From: Galbula dea
Taxonomy: Eukaryota > Chordata > Aves > Piciformes > Galbulidae
Assembly: GCA_013399015.1 (NCBI GenBank)
Contig: VWZX01008613.1
Span: forward strand, 372,001-436,000
Direction of reading: 5' to 3'
Length of the DNA stretch: 64,000 nucleotides
Shown here piece after piece: positions 11,136-22,785 of this stretch (position 1 is its first letter; each line of letters opens with the position of its first letter). A model generated the notes under the pieces. It had not been told where the DNA came from, did no database searches, and worked only from the letters and a program-made list of their open reading frames with translations. Made by a program: the position numbers and the translations under genes.

Positions 11136-12211
11136 TGAAAGGTGCCATCTGGAATGAGAAAAAAGCCTACTTTTTTTTTTCTGTAGAGCTATAAATCCTG
11201 TTATTTTTAAACTCAAGTGAACAAAATGTTGCCATCAGCAGAGTTTTAAAATGTCTAAACAGTTTCCAAAAATAAACACAAGTTTTCAGGGTGAAGAAGA
11301 CACATCTTTAGCTGTTGCCTTATCTCTCTGTGTTTCATTTATCCCTCTGGCTGGCTGCTGGCCAAGGGTTCATGTAAGGAGTGAGGAATGTGTTTTGGCA
11401 TCTGCTCCTTCTTCTGAAGGTCTTCTCCTTGTGCTCTTCCACAAGGCATCTGGGGTGGGAGTCACGTTGCTTAACTATTGCTGTTCAGATGTGGGATGTC
11501 CAGATGAGAAATGAGCTGCAGAGGATCCTCCTAGAGACAAGAAAGGGAAGGGGACAGAGAGAGGGGAAAAAACCCCACCCTCTCCAGAGGGTGAGTCAGT
11601 GCATCCCAAGCCAGATGGCTGGAGAAGAGGCACCATCTCAGGCTGACTCTCTCCAGCCTCAGCTGAACCTCTGCTGTTGTGTGGAGGTGGGATGCCTTCC
11701 AGCAGCAGTATGTTGACTTTATGATGTTTTTCTCCTGTTTCATCTCAGAAGCAAACCCCTTTTCATGATGTGGCTGTGTTATGTGTGCTGTGGGAAGAGA
11801 GCACAGCATGCTTGAGTTGAAGAAGATAACAAAAGATGAACAATTTCTCTGCCTTCCATCACTTGGCTTTTGCCAGAGCTTAACCTCCAGGAGCCAGAGT
11901 TGATTTCTCAGCAGCCAGATCTATTGCAAAGTGGAAGCAGAGGAGAAAACCAACTCCCTTGGGCATGTGACCCAGGAAAAGACAAAGGGTTGCTTTCTCC
12001 TGTGGCTCCTTTATCATGGGATGTCCAGGAAAGCTTCTATGCTGGTAACCAGGATTTCAAAGCTCCTTTTTCTCCTGCATGCAGACAATAGGATGATGGT
12101 GTCTGGTTGTGCTGAAAAGGGAATTGTGTTGGTGCTCACTCAATTGTCAAGTCTCAAGTCACATTCAGAACTGAATGTTCCAGGACACTCTGGCTTTGCA
12201 GAGAACCACAC

Positions 12212-12310
12212 AGAGTCACAGAATGGTAGGAAGGGACCTCTGGAGAAGTTTATCCTTATCCTCCACCAACCTGCCCATGCACAAGTTTCCAGTTCTCAGG
12301 CAGAGCAGGA
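12212..12310 (-). mobile_element. Degenerate CR1 3' fragment
   Basis: Only GTCACAGAATGGTAGGAAGG and GACCTCTGGAGA, with weak similarity after that, support a CR1 tail in minus orientation. Confidence 0.55.
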
Positions 12311-13255
12311 CCCACCCCAGCAAAGAGGGGAATCATGCCCTGACTTGCAGCAGGACCAGCCCTCCCCATCCCTTTCAGGGGTCCCAAACCACTGCCTGCA
12401 CCCTTCTTTCCATCAGGAGCTGCCTGTTTGCCCATCCAGCTGCTTGTGTCCACTGCCAGTCCTGCTGGCTTGCCCAAGGGCTAGCAACACCACAGCAGGT
12501 TGTGCTGGCAGGAGGAACACTTTGGGTTTGGCTGAGACATGCTCAGCCAGTCCAGGCAAAGGCAGGTCCATGGAACTGGGTGAGAAGAGCAGGACAAAAC
12601 ACCTTGCTCTTGGGTGGTACCCCAGGACCCAAGGCTGAATGGTCCATGAAGAGACAAGCCTTGGAGAGAAGGATCTTACTACAAGTGTAGCTCAGGGAGT
12701 TCCAGTCTTATCTCCTACTTTGGGTCTGTGTTTGCTACTGCAAATAAATCAGCACCAGGGAAATTTCCTGGGCACCAAACTCCATCCTTTGCACTATTGT
12801 ATGATTAGCATCCCCTGGCACAGACTGGCTTCTACCATCAGCACCCTGCCTTCCCCTCCTACCACCTTCCCCACTAACTCAGCTGGCCAGAAGGAGCTGT
12901 GTCTAATTACTTCTGGGTAATGAGATGCCTCTTACCATCACAGCACCCATGTCAGCTTTCTACCAACCTTCATCCTACCCATGAGTTCTTGGTGGACACA
13001 GCTGGAGGGAGGATGCTGCAGGTATTGGAGAAGGGAGAGCAGGATGGGAGGGGGTCACACAGAGGTCACAGAGCCCCATGGTGATGTCACCTCTCCTTGT
13101 CACATGCTCAGGGTGGCCTTCCCTGCTAATTTTAAGTACCTCTTAGTAAACAGTTGCTAAATTTAGTGCCTCTAAGAGAAACATGAGCCCCATTTTAAAG
13201 ACTGGTGCTGGAGGCAGAAGGCTGAAGGGGTGAAGAGGGATGGGCAATCTGCTTC

Positions 13256-13465
13256 AGTTTCTGACCACCCTCATTGTAAGAATTTCTGCCTCATATCTAG
13301 TCTAAATCTCCTCTCTTTCTGTTTGAAATCACTAGCCCTTGTCCTACCACTACACTCCCTGATGACATGTCCCTCCCCACCTTTCCTGTAGGTCCCCTTT
13401 AAGTACTGGAAGGCCACAGTAAAGTCTCCCTGGAGCTTTCTCTTCTCCAGTCTGAACAACCTCTA
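13256..13465 (-). mobile_element. CR1 LINE fragment (tail missing)
   Basis: ACCACCCTCATTGTAAGAAT, ATATCTAGTCTAAATCTCCT, TTAAGTACTGGAAGGCCACA and CTTCTCCAGTCTGAACAACC are ORF2 C-terminal sequence on the minus strand. The 3' tail is absent. Confidence 0.85.
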
Positions 13466-13741
13466 CCTAAGTATCTACTGTTAAAGAGACTTTTTGCTGC
13501 ATGGACAAAAGAAAGACAAATACCCAACATGCTAAGAATTGCAGCTTTCTGCTAGGTGTCCTCAGGACTGATCTGCCCCAGATTCAACACGTCTGTGGGC
13601 TTTGTCTGCCACACCTGCAGTGACTAACACCCTTCAGCACATCCACCTGGCTTCTCCAGCACCTCAATGCTCTGGGGTGAAATCAAGAGGCTTCAGGTGG
13701 CCTTTGTGAAGGCTTGGAAGAGGTGTTCTAACCTCAGTCAC

Positions 13742-13820
13742 CCTGGTGGCTTCACAGCAGGGTGGTTTGCTCTGGGTGCCTGTCAGATAAGTGATGTCAG
13801 TGGGAAAGCAGCACTAGAAC
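13742..13820. repeat. 79-bp duplicated segment, copy 1
   Basis: CCTGGTGGCTTCACAGCAGG ... GAAAGCAGCACTAGAAC. It matches 15269-15347 at 75 of 79 positions in the same orientation. Family unknown. Confidence 0.85.
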
Positions 13821-14384
13821 CAGGCTTAGAGTCACCTCAGAGTTATTAGATGAGTCCCTGGGAGATAGATGATCTCCACACAACAGAAGTGCTTGTGGTG
13901 AGTGGATGCTGAACTAACAGATGGTTAAGGGATGAGAACAGTAGATCCTGTCTCTGTGCTTGGTGGGGTTGGGTATTTTCTCCTCCTGGGGTGAGACGTT
14001 GACTTCTCCTTGACACAGGGTCTGGAGGACCTTCTGCAAACTGAACACAGAAGAGGGAAAGACGATTTTATGCTGCCATCTTGTGGCTTTAAAAATCTTG
14101 TCTAGCAGTGGCAAAAGCTGTGTAAGAACTGTGTGAACATATGCAAGTATATGGGAGTCAGGTAAAGGAGGTGGGAGCCTACAGGGATGACCACAAATGG
14201 TCTGGAGAGCAGGTGACTTATGATGAGTTTTGTTCCTAGTCAATGGGATTGAAGAGCTCAGTAACCTGAGATGTTTTGGGGTGTCTGGGTACCTCATTGC
14301 TTCCTGAGGAGGGGATATGGAGAAGGAAGTGCTGAGCTCTTCTCCTTGGGACCACTAGCATACATGAGAATGGTTCACAGCTAT

Positions 14385-14470
14385 GCCAGGGGAGGTTTAG
14401 ACTGGATATTAGGGAGTATTTATTTACAGAGAGCATGGTCACACAGTGGAATAGGCTTCCTATATGACCT
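14385..14470 (+). mobile_element. Short CR1 fragment
   Basis: GGGGAGGTTTAGACTGGATAT, then GTATTTATTTACAGAGAGCA and GTGGAATAGGCTTCC: the conserved GRFRLDI..FF..RV..WNRL segment of CR1 ORF2, here badly decayed. Confidence 0.75.
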
Positions 14471-14624
14471 TCAAGGTCAGCATCATTGAATGACTGTAGC
14501 AGCTGGTGTGCAGATGGCACATGAGCCTCCACCTCCCTCAGGGTCTTTGGGTGTCCCCTTGTAGAAATAACAATAATTAAGCAGGTCCTGATTGAGGGTT
14601 CAACAGGGGTGTGCTGAATATAAT

Positions 14625-14935
14625 AGAATCACAGGAAGGATCATCTAGTCCAACCCCCCTGCAGTCAGCAGGGACTTCCCCAACTAGAGCAGGTTGCTCA
14701 GAGCCCCAGACAACCTGATCTGCAGTGGTTCCAGGGATGGGACATCTATGGGCAACTTGGCACAGGTCTCACTACCCTCAGTGTAAAACATCCCTTCCTT
14801 CTATCTAGTCTAAATCTCTCCTGTTTTAGTTTCAAGCCATCAGCCCTTGTCCTATCACAACAGGTCCTGCTGAAAAGATTCTCCCCATCTTTCTTACAGG
14901 CTCTTTAAGTACTGAAAGGCTGCAAGAAGGAGGAT
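14625..14935 (-). mobile_element. CR1 LINE 3' fragment
   Basis: AGAATCACAGGAAGGATCAT, CTAGTCCAACCCCCCTGCAG, GGGACATCTATGGGCAACTT, TAGTTTCAAGCCATCAGCCC and CTTTAAGTACTGAAAGGCTG in order on the minus strand. Confidence 0.9.
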
Positions 14936-15268
14936 TGCCTTAAGTTCCAGGGAAATCTGGGAGCTCAGCACCTTCCAGGCTCTCCCTCTCTGCTCTCCCC
15001 TTCTTCCCTTACTATAGTCCCTTGCTGGCCTATAAGGAAAGTTGGTCACACATCATCATGAAGTAGTGACTATGCCAGCTGGCCTCCCTTCTCATGAGCA
15101 GGTCCAAGGGACATCTCATTAGAGGAACAGGCCACAAGGAATGAGGAACTGACACAAAACTGGCCCAAGCAAAGGACTCTGACCCCAGCAACACCAACTT
15201 TGTCCAATGCCAAAAAAAACCCAAACCCTTGGTGAAGGACTGGGAGAGATGTCCCACCCCTTGGTTGG

Positions 15269-15347
15269 CCTGGTGGCTTCACAGCAGGGTGGCTTGCTCT
15301 GGGTGTCTGTAAGATAAGTGATGTCAGTGTGAAAGCAGCACTAGAAC
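15269..15347. repeat. 79-bp duplicated segment, copy 2
   Basis: Second copy of the segment at 13742-13820, with four substitutions and no gaps. The sequences outside the 79 bp are unrelated. Confidence 0.85.
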
Positions 15348-15907
15348 GAGCAGTTCTGTTCAGAGGAGGAGCAAGAGTGTCAGTTTTCTCATGGGCAGTG
15401 TGGCCCTGGCCAGGGTGGCTGCCAGAGGACAACTGGCAGGAATTTTGGCAAATGCCTGTTGGAAAAGTAGCAGCACAGGCAGTGATTCAGGGCCTGGAGA
15501 AGTTGATTTATGAGGGGAGATGTATAAATAAATAAATACATAAAGAGCAGAGCTAAATCTGTGGTGTTTGGCTGGGTAGTGGGTGGGGACTGAGCTGCTG
15601 GGATGCCAGGAATGCAGGAGTATGTTGGCAGGTGCTCCAAGGAGGATTTGTGGCCATGGTGGGTGGAATGGTTGGGTGCAGGGGATGACAGCAGAGGAAG
15701 GAGGGAGGACATGAAACCGTTCTGCTGATGGGAACGTGGATGTGGCAAGGTCTGCTGCAGTGCTGTGCTGAGAGTTACCAGCTGAGGGCCTTCGGGCTCC
15801 AGGAAACTCTGGTCCAGGGACATCAGCACAAAAGCTCTCCTACCCTGCCCTGGCTCCCTTCATTTAAAAGGTGGAAACTGCAAATTCATCTGCTTACAGG
15901 AAAGCAA

Positions 15908-16110
15908 GCTACACTCCCTGATGAAGTGTCCCTCCCCATCTTGCCTGTAGTCTGCTTTAAGCACTGCAAGGCTGCACTAAATTCTCCCTGGAGCCTTCTC
16001 TTCTCCAGGCTCAATTACCCCAACTCTCTCAGCCTGGCCTCACAGCAGAGGGGTTCCCAGCCCTCAGATCATGTTTGTGGCCTCCTCTGGACTTGCTCCA
16101 AAAGATCCAT
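15908..16110 (-). mobile_element. CR1 LINE fragment (tail missing)
   Basis: ACACTCCCTGATGAAGTGTC, CTTTAAGCACTGCAAGGCTG, CTTCTCTTCTCCAGGCTCAA, CTCTCTCAGCCTGGCCTCAC are ORF2 coding on the minus strand. Confidence 0.88.
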
Positions 16111-16621
16111 GTCTCTCACCTTAAGGTGAGCTGAGGAGAGTTACAGGTCATCCTTCTTCCATGTGTCCTGGGGAAATTAGTTTGAAATGATATTTAAAAG
16201 CAGGGTAATGAAGTTTCAGAGAGAGAGTTCATGACAAGAGAGCATGGATCCAGGAGCTTGCTGAGAAGAAAGGTCTCACAGAGGAACCTGTGACCCAATG
16301 ACCATGTCAGGAAAATGGTGGATGAAGGAAACTTGGTAGACATGGTACATTTGGGTACCTAGGAGGTCTTGAACAAGGTCAGACTAAAGAGGGAGCTAAG
16401 GATAAGTGGGAAACTGTTGTGGAGGCTTTACAGGTGTCCTAGGAGAAAGCAAAGGGGAGGATTGAATGGTCAATTATGGCAGAAGGTCACAGTTCAGTGC
16501 TTAGTCCCAGGTGTGCTGTGTTGGTTAATCTGCTGATACATGGCTTGGAAATACAGGCAGGTGAATCTGCTGATGACACAGAACTAATTTAGGAAGCCAG
16601 AAGCAAGGAGGAACTTCAGAG

Positions 16622-16690
16622 ATGCCTAGACCAAGTTGCTCAAAGCTCCATCCAACCTTGCCTTGAGCTCTTCCAGGGGGTGGACATCAG
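16622..16690 (-). mobile_element. Small CR1 remnant
   Basis: ACCAAGTTGCTCAAAGCTCC and ATCCAACCTTGCCTTGAGCT, the region just inside the CR1 3' end. The flanks have decayed. Confidence 0.6.
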
Positions 16691-17664
16691 TGTGGGCACA
16701 GTGGAGGGATGGTGGCCCAGAGCAGATGCCCTTGCTGTGATGGAGATGAGGCTAAATTTGATGCTGAGGAGGAGGGGCAGGGAGTCAGGAGGTTTTCCCA
16801 ATCCCTGCATGAATAAAAAGTATTCTGCCCATATTCTGCCCAACCTCTGCCTTTATCCAACTGAACAGGTATCTCTGCTTGCTTTGCTTGAAAGCAACAC
16901 TTTCCAAAGAGAAAAGGATGGGGAGAAGTTATGAAGAACATAAAAGGGAGAGAAAAATGAGGTTTTTGAGTAGCTGTGTACATACACAGAGAATATGAGA
17001 GTGCTTTTATCATAAACTTCAATTACAATAAAAGACCATTTTAGAGATTCCCTGGGGAGGACTGCTGAAGATGTATTAGCATAAAAGTGACTCAGTGTCT
17101 CTATCTCTAGGTGCTCCTGAGTACACCCCATTTCTTTTCCACTTTTAATGACTATTTTCAGTCACCAACAGTTTGTTTCTGGCTGATGATATTTACATGC
17201 TTTTTGTTTTGCTGTGCACCACTGGTGCCTCTTGTCTCTCCTGGTAGCCCCCTTGGTGAGATTCAAACAGTAAATAGTGGGCTATTAGGGTGGGAAAGAT
17301 GCCCAGCCAACTCTGAGGCTTTCTGAGGGGTGGATGTATGAGCTTGATAAGAGCTGGTTCTTCTAACACTCTTCAGAGTCATGTCCTGTTGCTTCTCTCC
17401 AGAATAAAATGATCACTGTAAGGCTCTGGGCTCTGCATGTCATGGAAAAAAGGATGGCATTTCTCACTGGAGCCTCTGAGAAATTTAGCCCAACACAAAT
17501 GGTAGCCTACAAAAAAAGCATCTCCTAAAGGGGAGAGCTGGAAGCTTGACACATTTGTGCTCCATTTCCCACAGAATAGTGAACTTGAGGAATAAATGAG
17601 GTTGGGTGTCTCTTTTTCAGCCTCTTGCTCAACATTGAAACAACTTCAAGGTTGCTTAGGGTCT

Positions 17665-17975
17665 TGTTCAGTCTGGTTTCAATTATCTCTAAGGAGAGAG
17701 GTTGCACAGCCTTTCTGGACCCCTGCTCCAGGGCTGCACTGGGCTCAGAAGAAGTATTTTATTCCTTTGTATCTGGTGAGAATGTCCCTTGTTGAACATT
17801 GGGCCCATTGCAGCCCAGGAGAGCCTGGCTCTGTCTTCTCTGAAAGCCCATTAGATGCAATGCAACAAGATGCCCACCTAAAACCTTCTTTTCTCTAGGC
17901 TGGATGAACCCAGCTCCCTCAGCATCTCTTTTTGTGCATGTTCCACTGCTGTGGCCTCCCCCAGACCCTTTACCC
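17665..17975 (-). mobile_element. Diverged CR1 fragment of another subfamily
   Basis: GCCCATTGCAGCCCAGGAGA, CTGGCTCTGTCTTCTCTGAA, CTTTTCTCTAGGCTGGATGA and CCCAGCTCCCTCAGC match the general CR1 ORF2 C-terminal pattern (minus strand), but more loosely than most copies here. Confidence 0.65.
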
Positions 17976-18119
17976 AGCAGCTTGGCCTTCAGAAAACTGA
18001 CAACCCTCTCAACTGGTGGATCTGAGGGGCATTGTCCAAAGTTCTTCTGATGCAACAGGATCAGTGCCCAGATGTCTCTCCTGGCTATGGAAGGAGAATG
18101 CTTGTTTGACTTCTCATTT

Positions 18120-18588
18120 TCTTGACTGGACCTGCTTGAGGGGATCCAGAGGAGGCCACAAAAATGGCCAGAGGGGTAAAACACCTTCTTTGTGAGGATA
18201 GATTGAAAGTTGGGGTTGTTCAGTCTGGAGAGAAGAAGGCTTCAGGGAGATCTTAGTGCAGCCTTGCAGTACTTAAAGGAGATCCACAGGCAAGATGGGG
18301 AGGGACTCTTCATCAGGGAGTGTAGTGCTAGGATGAGGGATAATGGCTTTAAAATGAAAGAGGGTAGATTTAGAGTAGATGTTAAGAGTAAGTTCTTCAC
18401 TGTGAGGGTGGTGAGATGCCACAGGTTGCCTGGAGAGGTGCCCTACCCTTGGAAGTGTTCAAGGTCAGGTTGGATGGGGCTTGGAGAAACCTGGTCTAGT
18501 GGAAGGTGTCCCTGTCCATGGCAGCATGGTGAGAAGTAGTTGACCTTTAAGGTTCCTTCCAACCCAAATCATTCTATTACTCTAGGAT
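18120..18588 (+). mobile_element. CR1 LINE 3' fragment
   Basis: ATCCAGAGGAGGCCACAAAA, GTTGGGGTTGTTCAGTCTGG, GCCTTGCAGTACTTAAAGGA, TTCTTCACTGTGAGGGTGG, CCTTCCAACCCAAATCATTC. The frame is open over much of it (18210-18539) but broken relative to ORF2. Confidence 0.93.
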
Positions 18589-19284
18589 TTATTAATTATT
18601 TGTGGCCTAAGCCAGTATCAGTATTTGTTGGGTGCTTTTGGTTTGCCTTTTTTTTACCCTTTTCAACCACTGTTGGTATTCTGGCTGCTCTCTTTCATCT
18701 AAGGCTCTCAAAGCAGGAGGTTCATCCAGCTCCTTTTTCAGCCTCCCTCATGGTGAGCTGCAGAGCAGGAAGTCTTTTTCTCCTTTGTTCTGCTCTCAAC
18801 TGAGAGATTCCAATTTCATCTGAAGACATTTCTAAATCCTTTTTCAAGTTATTTTGGTATCTGATCCATCTATTAGGTATTACCCCTTGAAGAGACCTAG
18901 AGCTTGGACTGTTTTTAATCTACATTAGGCATTGGTAACTTAGTGCAATTATGGATGTTTTTGTTTTTCATATTTACCTAAAATATGAATAATTCATGCA
19001 AAGCCTGAGTTGTAGCTGTTCAACATGACCTTTTTTCCCTGTGCTGCTAACAGTGTTTCTAGGAATACTCCGGCAAAAGAATAATTTTCTAATTGAAAAT
19101 AAGAAAACACATAGCCCTTATACTTTGCAGTTGCCTAGCACATTGACTTTTGCTCTTGTCTATGCACTGCTCCCATGGAAAAAACTATCTGACCTAGTGA
19201 AGTTGGCATGTGGTGGACACTGTACACAGCATCCCTCCAGCAATAGCCTTGGCAATTTCCTCTCAAGAGATTTCATCCATTACT

Positions 19285-19742
19285 CTTCATCAGAGGAGGC
19301 CAGAGACATGATCTGAAGGCTGGAACCTCTCTGCTGAGAGGACAAGCTGAGGGAGTTGGGATTGTTCAGCCTGGAGAAGAGAAAGCTCCAGGGAGACCTT
19401 AGTGCAGCCTTGCAGTGCTTAAAGATCCTATCAGAAAGATGAGGAGAGACTTTTCCACAGGACCTGTTGTGACAGGCCAAGAGATGATGGTTTGAAACTA
19501 AAAGAGGAGAGATTCAGACTAGAGAGGAGGAAGAAATGTTTTCCACTGAAGGTGGTGAGAGCCTGTCCCGGGCTGCCCAGAGAGGTGGGAGATGTCCCAG
19601 CCCTGGAACCACTGCAGGTCAGGTTGTCTGGGGCTCTGAGCAACCTGCTCTAGCTGCAGATGTCCCTGCTGACTGCAGGGGGTGTTGGACTAGATGAGCT
19701 TGAAAGGTCCCTTCCAACCCAAACCATTCTCTGATTCTGTAA
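19285..19742 (+). mobile_element. CR1 LINE 3' fragment
   Basis: CAGAGGAGGCCAGAGACATG, TTGGGATTGTTCAGCCTGGA, GACAGGCCAAGAGATGATGG, GGTGGGAGATGTCCCAGCCC, ending CATTCTCTGATTCTGT. Confidence 0.94.
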
Positions 19743-19829
19743 ACTAATCAGCAGGGGAATGTTCATTCCTTTTTACAAGCAGTTTGTTGGCACAGTCCTT
19801 GCTCAGGTACTCTTGTCTATTTATATACA

Positions 19830-20062
19830 TGTGAAGCTTGTACTTGGCCTTGCTGAACATCATCAGGTTCACACTGGCTCACTTCCTGAGCTTGTCCAGG
19901 TCCCTCTGGATGATACACCATCTCTGAGGCATGTCAACCACACTATCAGCTTGGTGTGACCACCAAACTTGCTGAGGGTGCCTTTGATACCACTGCCCAT
20001 GTCACTGATGAAGATCTTAAAGAGCATTGAGTAAATATAAGAGTAAATATTCAGCATAGGAG
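19830..20062 (-). mobile_element. CR1 LINE reverse-transcriptase fragment
   Basis: On the minus strand it reads LFKIFISDMGSGIKGTLSKF, the palm region of CR1 reverse transcriptase. The catalytic FADD box is degraded to FGGH. Dead copy. Confidence 0.85.
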
Positions 20063-20504
20063 CTGCACTGGGCCTTGATTTATTTATTTTTTTGTGCAAT
20101 ACTCAAATGCTTTCCTTAAGGTCTTTGTGATTAACAGATTTTGAGCATTGGTCAGCTGGACCTATCATGGGCAGAATCCCTGCCTTGCTTCAGGCTTCTT
20201 GAAGCTAAAGAAGTGCAGAAAGTCCTGCAATTTTCAGGCCATGTGAATGTGCTTTAGGCTGTGTTGTGAACGTAAAATTGGAGAGATGGGCATCATAAAT
20301 GGAAGATAATGTTCCCATAAAATGTATAAAAATTATTTTTGATGTTTTGATGCCCTGCAAACCCCAAGACATCTATTATCTACTAGCACTGCACACAGGA
20401 AATCTTTAAAGTTGGCCAACTTTGGTTTGTTGAACTGGACAGAAGAGAACATTTTGCTCTAAAGCCTTTTTTTTTTAGCCTCATGAGACTTCCAGATAGG
20501 TTAC

Positions 20505-20702
20505 TGTCGCTGCCGTTGGAGATAAAGGTGGGGGGGAGGCGGCGTGGCCGGGGCCCACATCAGCTGAAGGGAGTGGACGTGGCATAGGCTACCACAGGAG
20601 TGAATTACGAGAGGGGTGGCCTGCGCCCCCATTCGGGTGAACGGAGGGGGCGTGGCCTAGGCTGCCGTTGGAGTGAATAGCGGGGGGGGGGGAGGTGCCT
20701 CG
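20505..20702 (-). repeat. Inverted left arm of the 77-bp GC-rich array
   Basis: About three diverged units that read in the orientation opposite to the central array: GAACGGAGGGGGCGTGGCC, GCTGCCGTTGGAGTGAATAG and similar. These are reverse complements of the central motifs GGCCACGCCCCCTCCATTCA and CACTGCAACGGC. The orientation switches between about 20695 and 20710. Confidence 0.75.
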
Positions 20703-22785
20703 GCATTCACGGCAGCGCCGGCGGCGGCCATGCCCCCTGCATTCACCTGAATGGCAGCCCGCGCCCCCACACCACCAGCCGCCGTTCACTGCAACAGCTG
20801 CCGCGGCCACGCCCCCTCCATTCACCTGAAGGGGAGACCGGGCTCCCTCCATTCACCTGAATGGGTGGCCGGGCCCCCCACCAGCCGCCGTTCACTGCAA
20901 CGGCTGTCCCGGCCAGGCGCCCTCCATTCACCTGAATGGGAGCCCGGGCCCCCACCAGCCGCCGTTCACTGCAACGGCTGCCCCGGCCAGGCGCCCTCCA
21001 TTCACCTGAATGGGAGCCCGGGCCGCCTGCTCAAGCCGCCGTTCACTGCCACGGCTGCCGCGGCCAGGCGCCCTCCCTTCACCTGAATGGGAGCCCGGGC
21101 CGCCTGCTCAAGCCGCCGTTCACTGCCACGGCTGCCGCGGCCAGGCGCCCTCCCTTCACCTGAATGGGAGCCCGGGCCGCCTGCTCAAGCCGCCGTTCAC
21201 TGCCACGGCTGCCGCGGCCAGGCGCCCTCCCTTCACCTGAATGGGAGCCCGGGCCGCCTGCTCAAGCCGCCGTTCACTGCCACGGCTGCCGCGGCCAGGC
21301 GCCCTCCCTTCACCTGAATGGGAGCCCGGGCCGCCTGCTCAAGCCGCCGTTCACTGCCACGGCTGCCGCGGCCAGGCGCCCTCCCTTCACCTGAATGGGA
21401 GCCCGGGCCGCCTGCTCAAGCCGCCGTTCACTGCCACGGCTGCCGCGGCCAGGCGCCCTCCCTTCACCTGAATGGGAGCCCGGGCCGCCTGCTCAAGCCG
21501 CCGTTCACTGCCACGGCTGCCGCGGCCAGGCGCCCTCCCTTCACCTGAATGGGAGCCCGGGCCGCCTGCTCAAGCCGCCGTTCACTGCCACGGCTGCCGC
21601 GGCCAGGCGCCCTCCCTTCACCTGAATGGGAGCCCGGGCCGCCTGCTCAAGCCGCCGTTCACTGCCACGGCTGCCGCGGCCAGGCGCCCTCCCTTCACCT
21701 GAATGGGAGCCCGGGCCGCCTGCTCAAGCCGCCGTTCACTGCCACGGCTGCCGCGGCCAGGCGCCCTCCCTTCACCTGAATGGGAGCCCGGGCCGCCTGC
21801 TCAAGCCGCCGTTCACTGCCACGGCTGCCGCGGCCAGGCGCCCTCCCTTCACCTGAATGGGAGCCCGGGCCGCCTGCTCAAGCCGCCGTTCACTGCCACG
21901 GCTGCCGCGGCCAGGCGCCCTCCCTTCACCTGAATGGGAGCCCGGGCCGCCTGCTCAAGCCGCCGTTCACTGCCACGGCTGCCGCGGCCAGGCGCCCTCC
22001 ATTCACCTGAATGGGAGCCCGGGCCGCCTGCTCAAGCCGCCGTTCACTGCAACGGCTGCCGCGGCCAGGTGCCCTCCATTCACCTGAAGGGGAGCCCGGG
22101 CCCCCTCCATTCACCTGAATGGGTGGCCGGGCCCCCCACCAGCCGCCGATCACTGCAACGGCGGCGGCGGCCACGCCCCCTGCATTCACCTGAAGGGGAG
22201 CCCGGCCCCCCCCAGCCGCCGTTTAGTGCAACGGCTGCCCCGGCCAGGCGCCCTCCATTCACCCGAATGGGAGCCCGGTCCCCCCACAGCCGCCATTCAC
22301 TGCAACGGCTGCCCCGGCCAGGCACCCTCCATTCACCTGAATGGGAGCCCGGGCCGCCCCCCCAAGCCGCCGTTCACTGCAACGGCTGCCGCTGCCAGGT
22401 GCCCTCCATTCACCTGAAGGGGAGCCCGGGCTCCCTCCATTCACCTGAATGGGTGGCCGGGCCCCCCACCAGCCGCCGTTCACTGCAACGGCTGTCCCGG
22501 CCAGGCGCCCTCCATTCACCTGAATGGGTGGCCGGGCCCCCCCCTCCCAGCCGCCGTTCACTGCAACGGCAGCCGCGGCCACGCCCCCTCCATTCACCTG
22601 AAGAGGAGCCCGGTCCCCCTCGCCCAGCCGCCGTTTACTGCAACGGCTGCCGCGGCCACGCCCCCTCCATTCACCCGAATGGGAGCCCGGGCTCCCTCCA
22701 TTCACCTGAATGGGTGGCCGGGCCCCCCCCTCCCAGCCGCCGTTCACTGCAACGGCTGCCGAGGCTACACACCCTCCATTCACCA
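20703..22785 (+). repeat. GC-rich minisatellite, 77-bp unit, homogenised core
   Basis: The repeating unit begins ATGGGAGCCCGGGCCGCCTG and ends CCCTCCCTTCACCTGA. From 21010 to 21933 twelve consecutive 77-bp units read as identical; the unit at 21934 differs at one base near its end. On both sides the units are variants: 74 bp with CCCCCACCAGC in place of GCCTGCTCAAGC, or short units of about 31 bp (GGGGAGCCCGGG...CCTCCATTCACCTGAA) inserted between long ones. Each unit has about eight CpGs and several short inverted repeats (GCCCGGGC, CCGCGG, CCATTCA/TGAATGG, GCCGTT/AACGGC). It lies between the convergent ends of SMOX and ADRA1D. I recognise no known family. The long open frames across it are a by-product of composition and a unit length not divisible by three. 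Confidence 0.95.

Larger units (their letters stand above)
11136..20504. other. Intergenic DNA downstream of SMOX
   Basis: Between the CR1 and duplicated segments listed separately, the stretches 11136-12211, 12311-13255, 16111-16621, 16691-17664, 18589-19284 and 20063-20504 show no gene, RNA or repeat that I can support. A small (TAAA)n run lies at 15523-15540. Confidence 0.6.

Noticed and set aside
11931..12690. 235- and 171-codon overlapping + strand frames
   Set aside because: Two frames are open over the same DNA, neither with a recognisable domain; part overlaps a decayed CR1. Chance frames are the simplest reading.
21010..22087. Series of overlapping 76-codon open frames, each starting MGARAACSS, repeating every 77 bp
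   Set aside because: They tile a tandem repeat whose unit (77 bp) is not a multiple of three, so each frame runs through three units and stops at the same TGA. All three frames are proline/arginine/alanine-rich by composition. No splice or start context.
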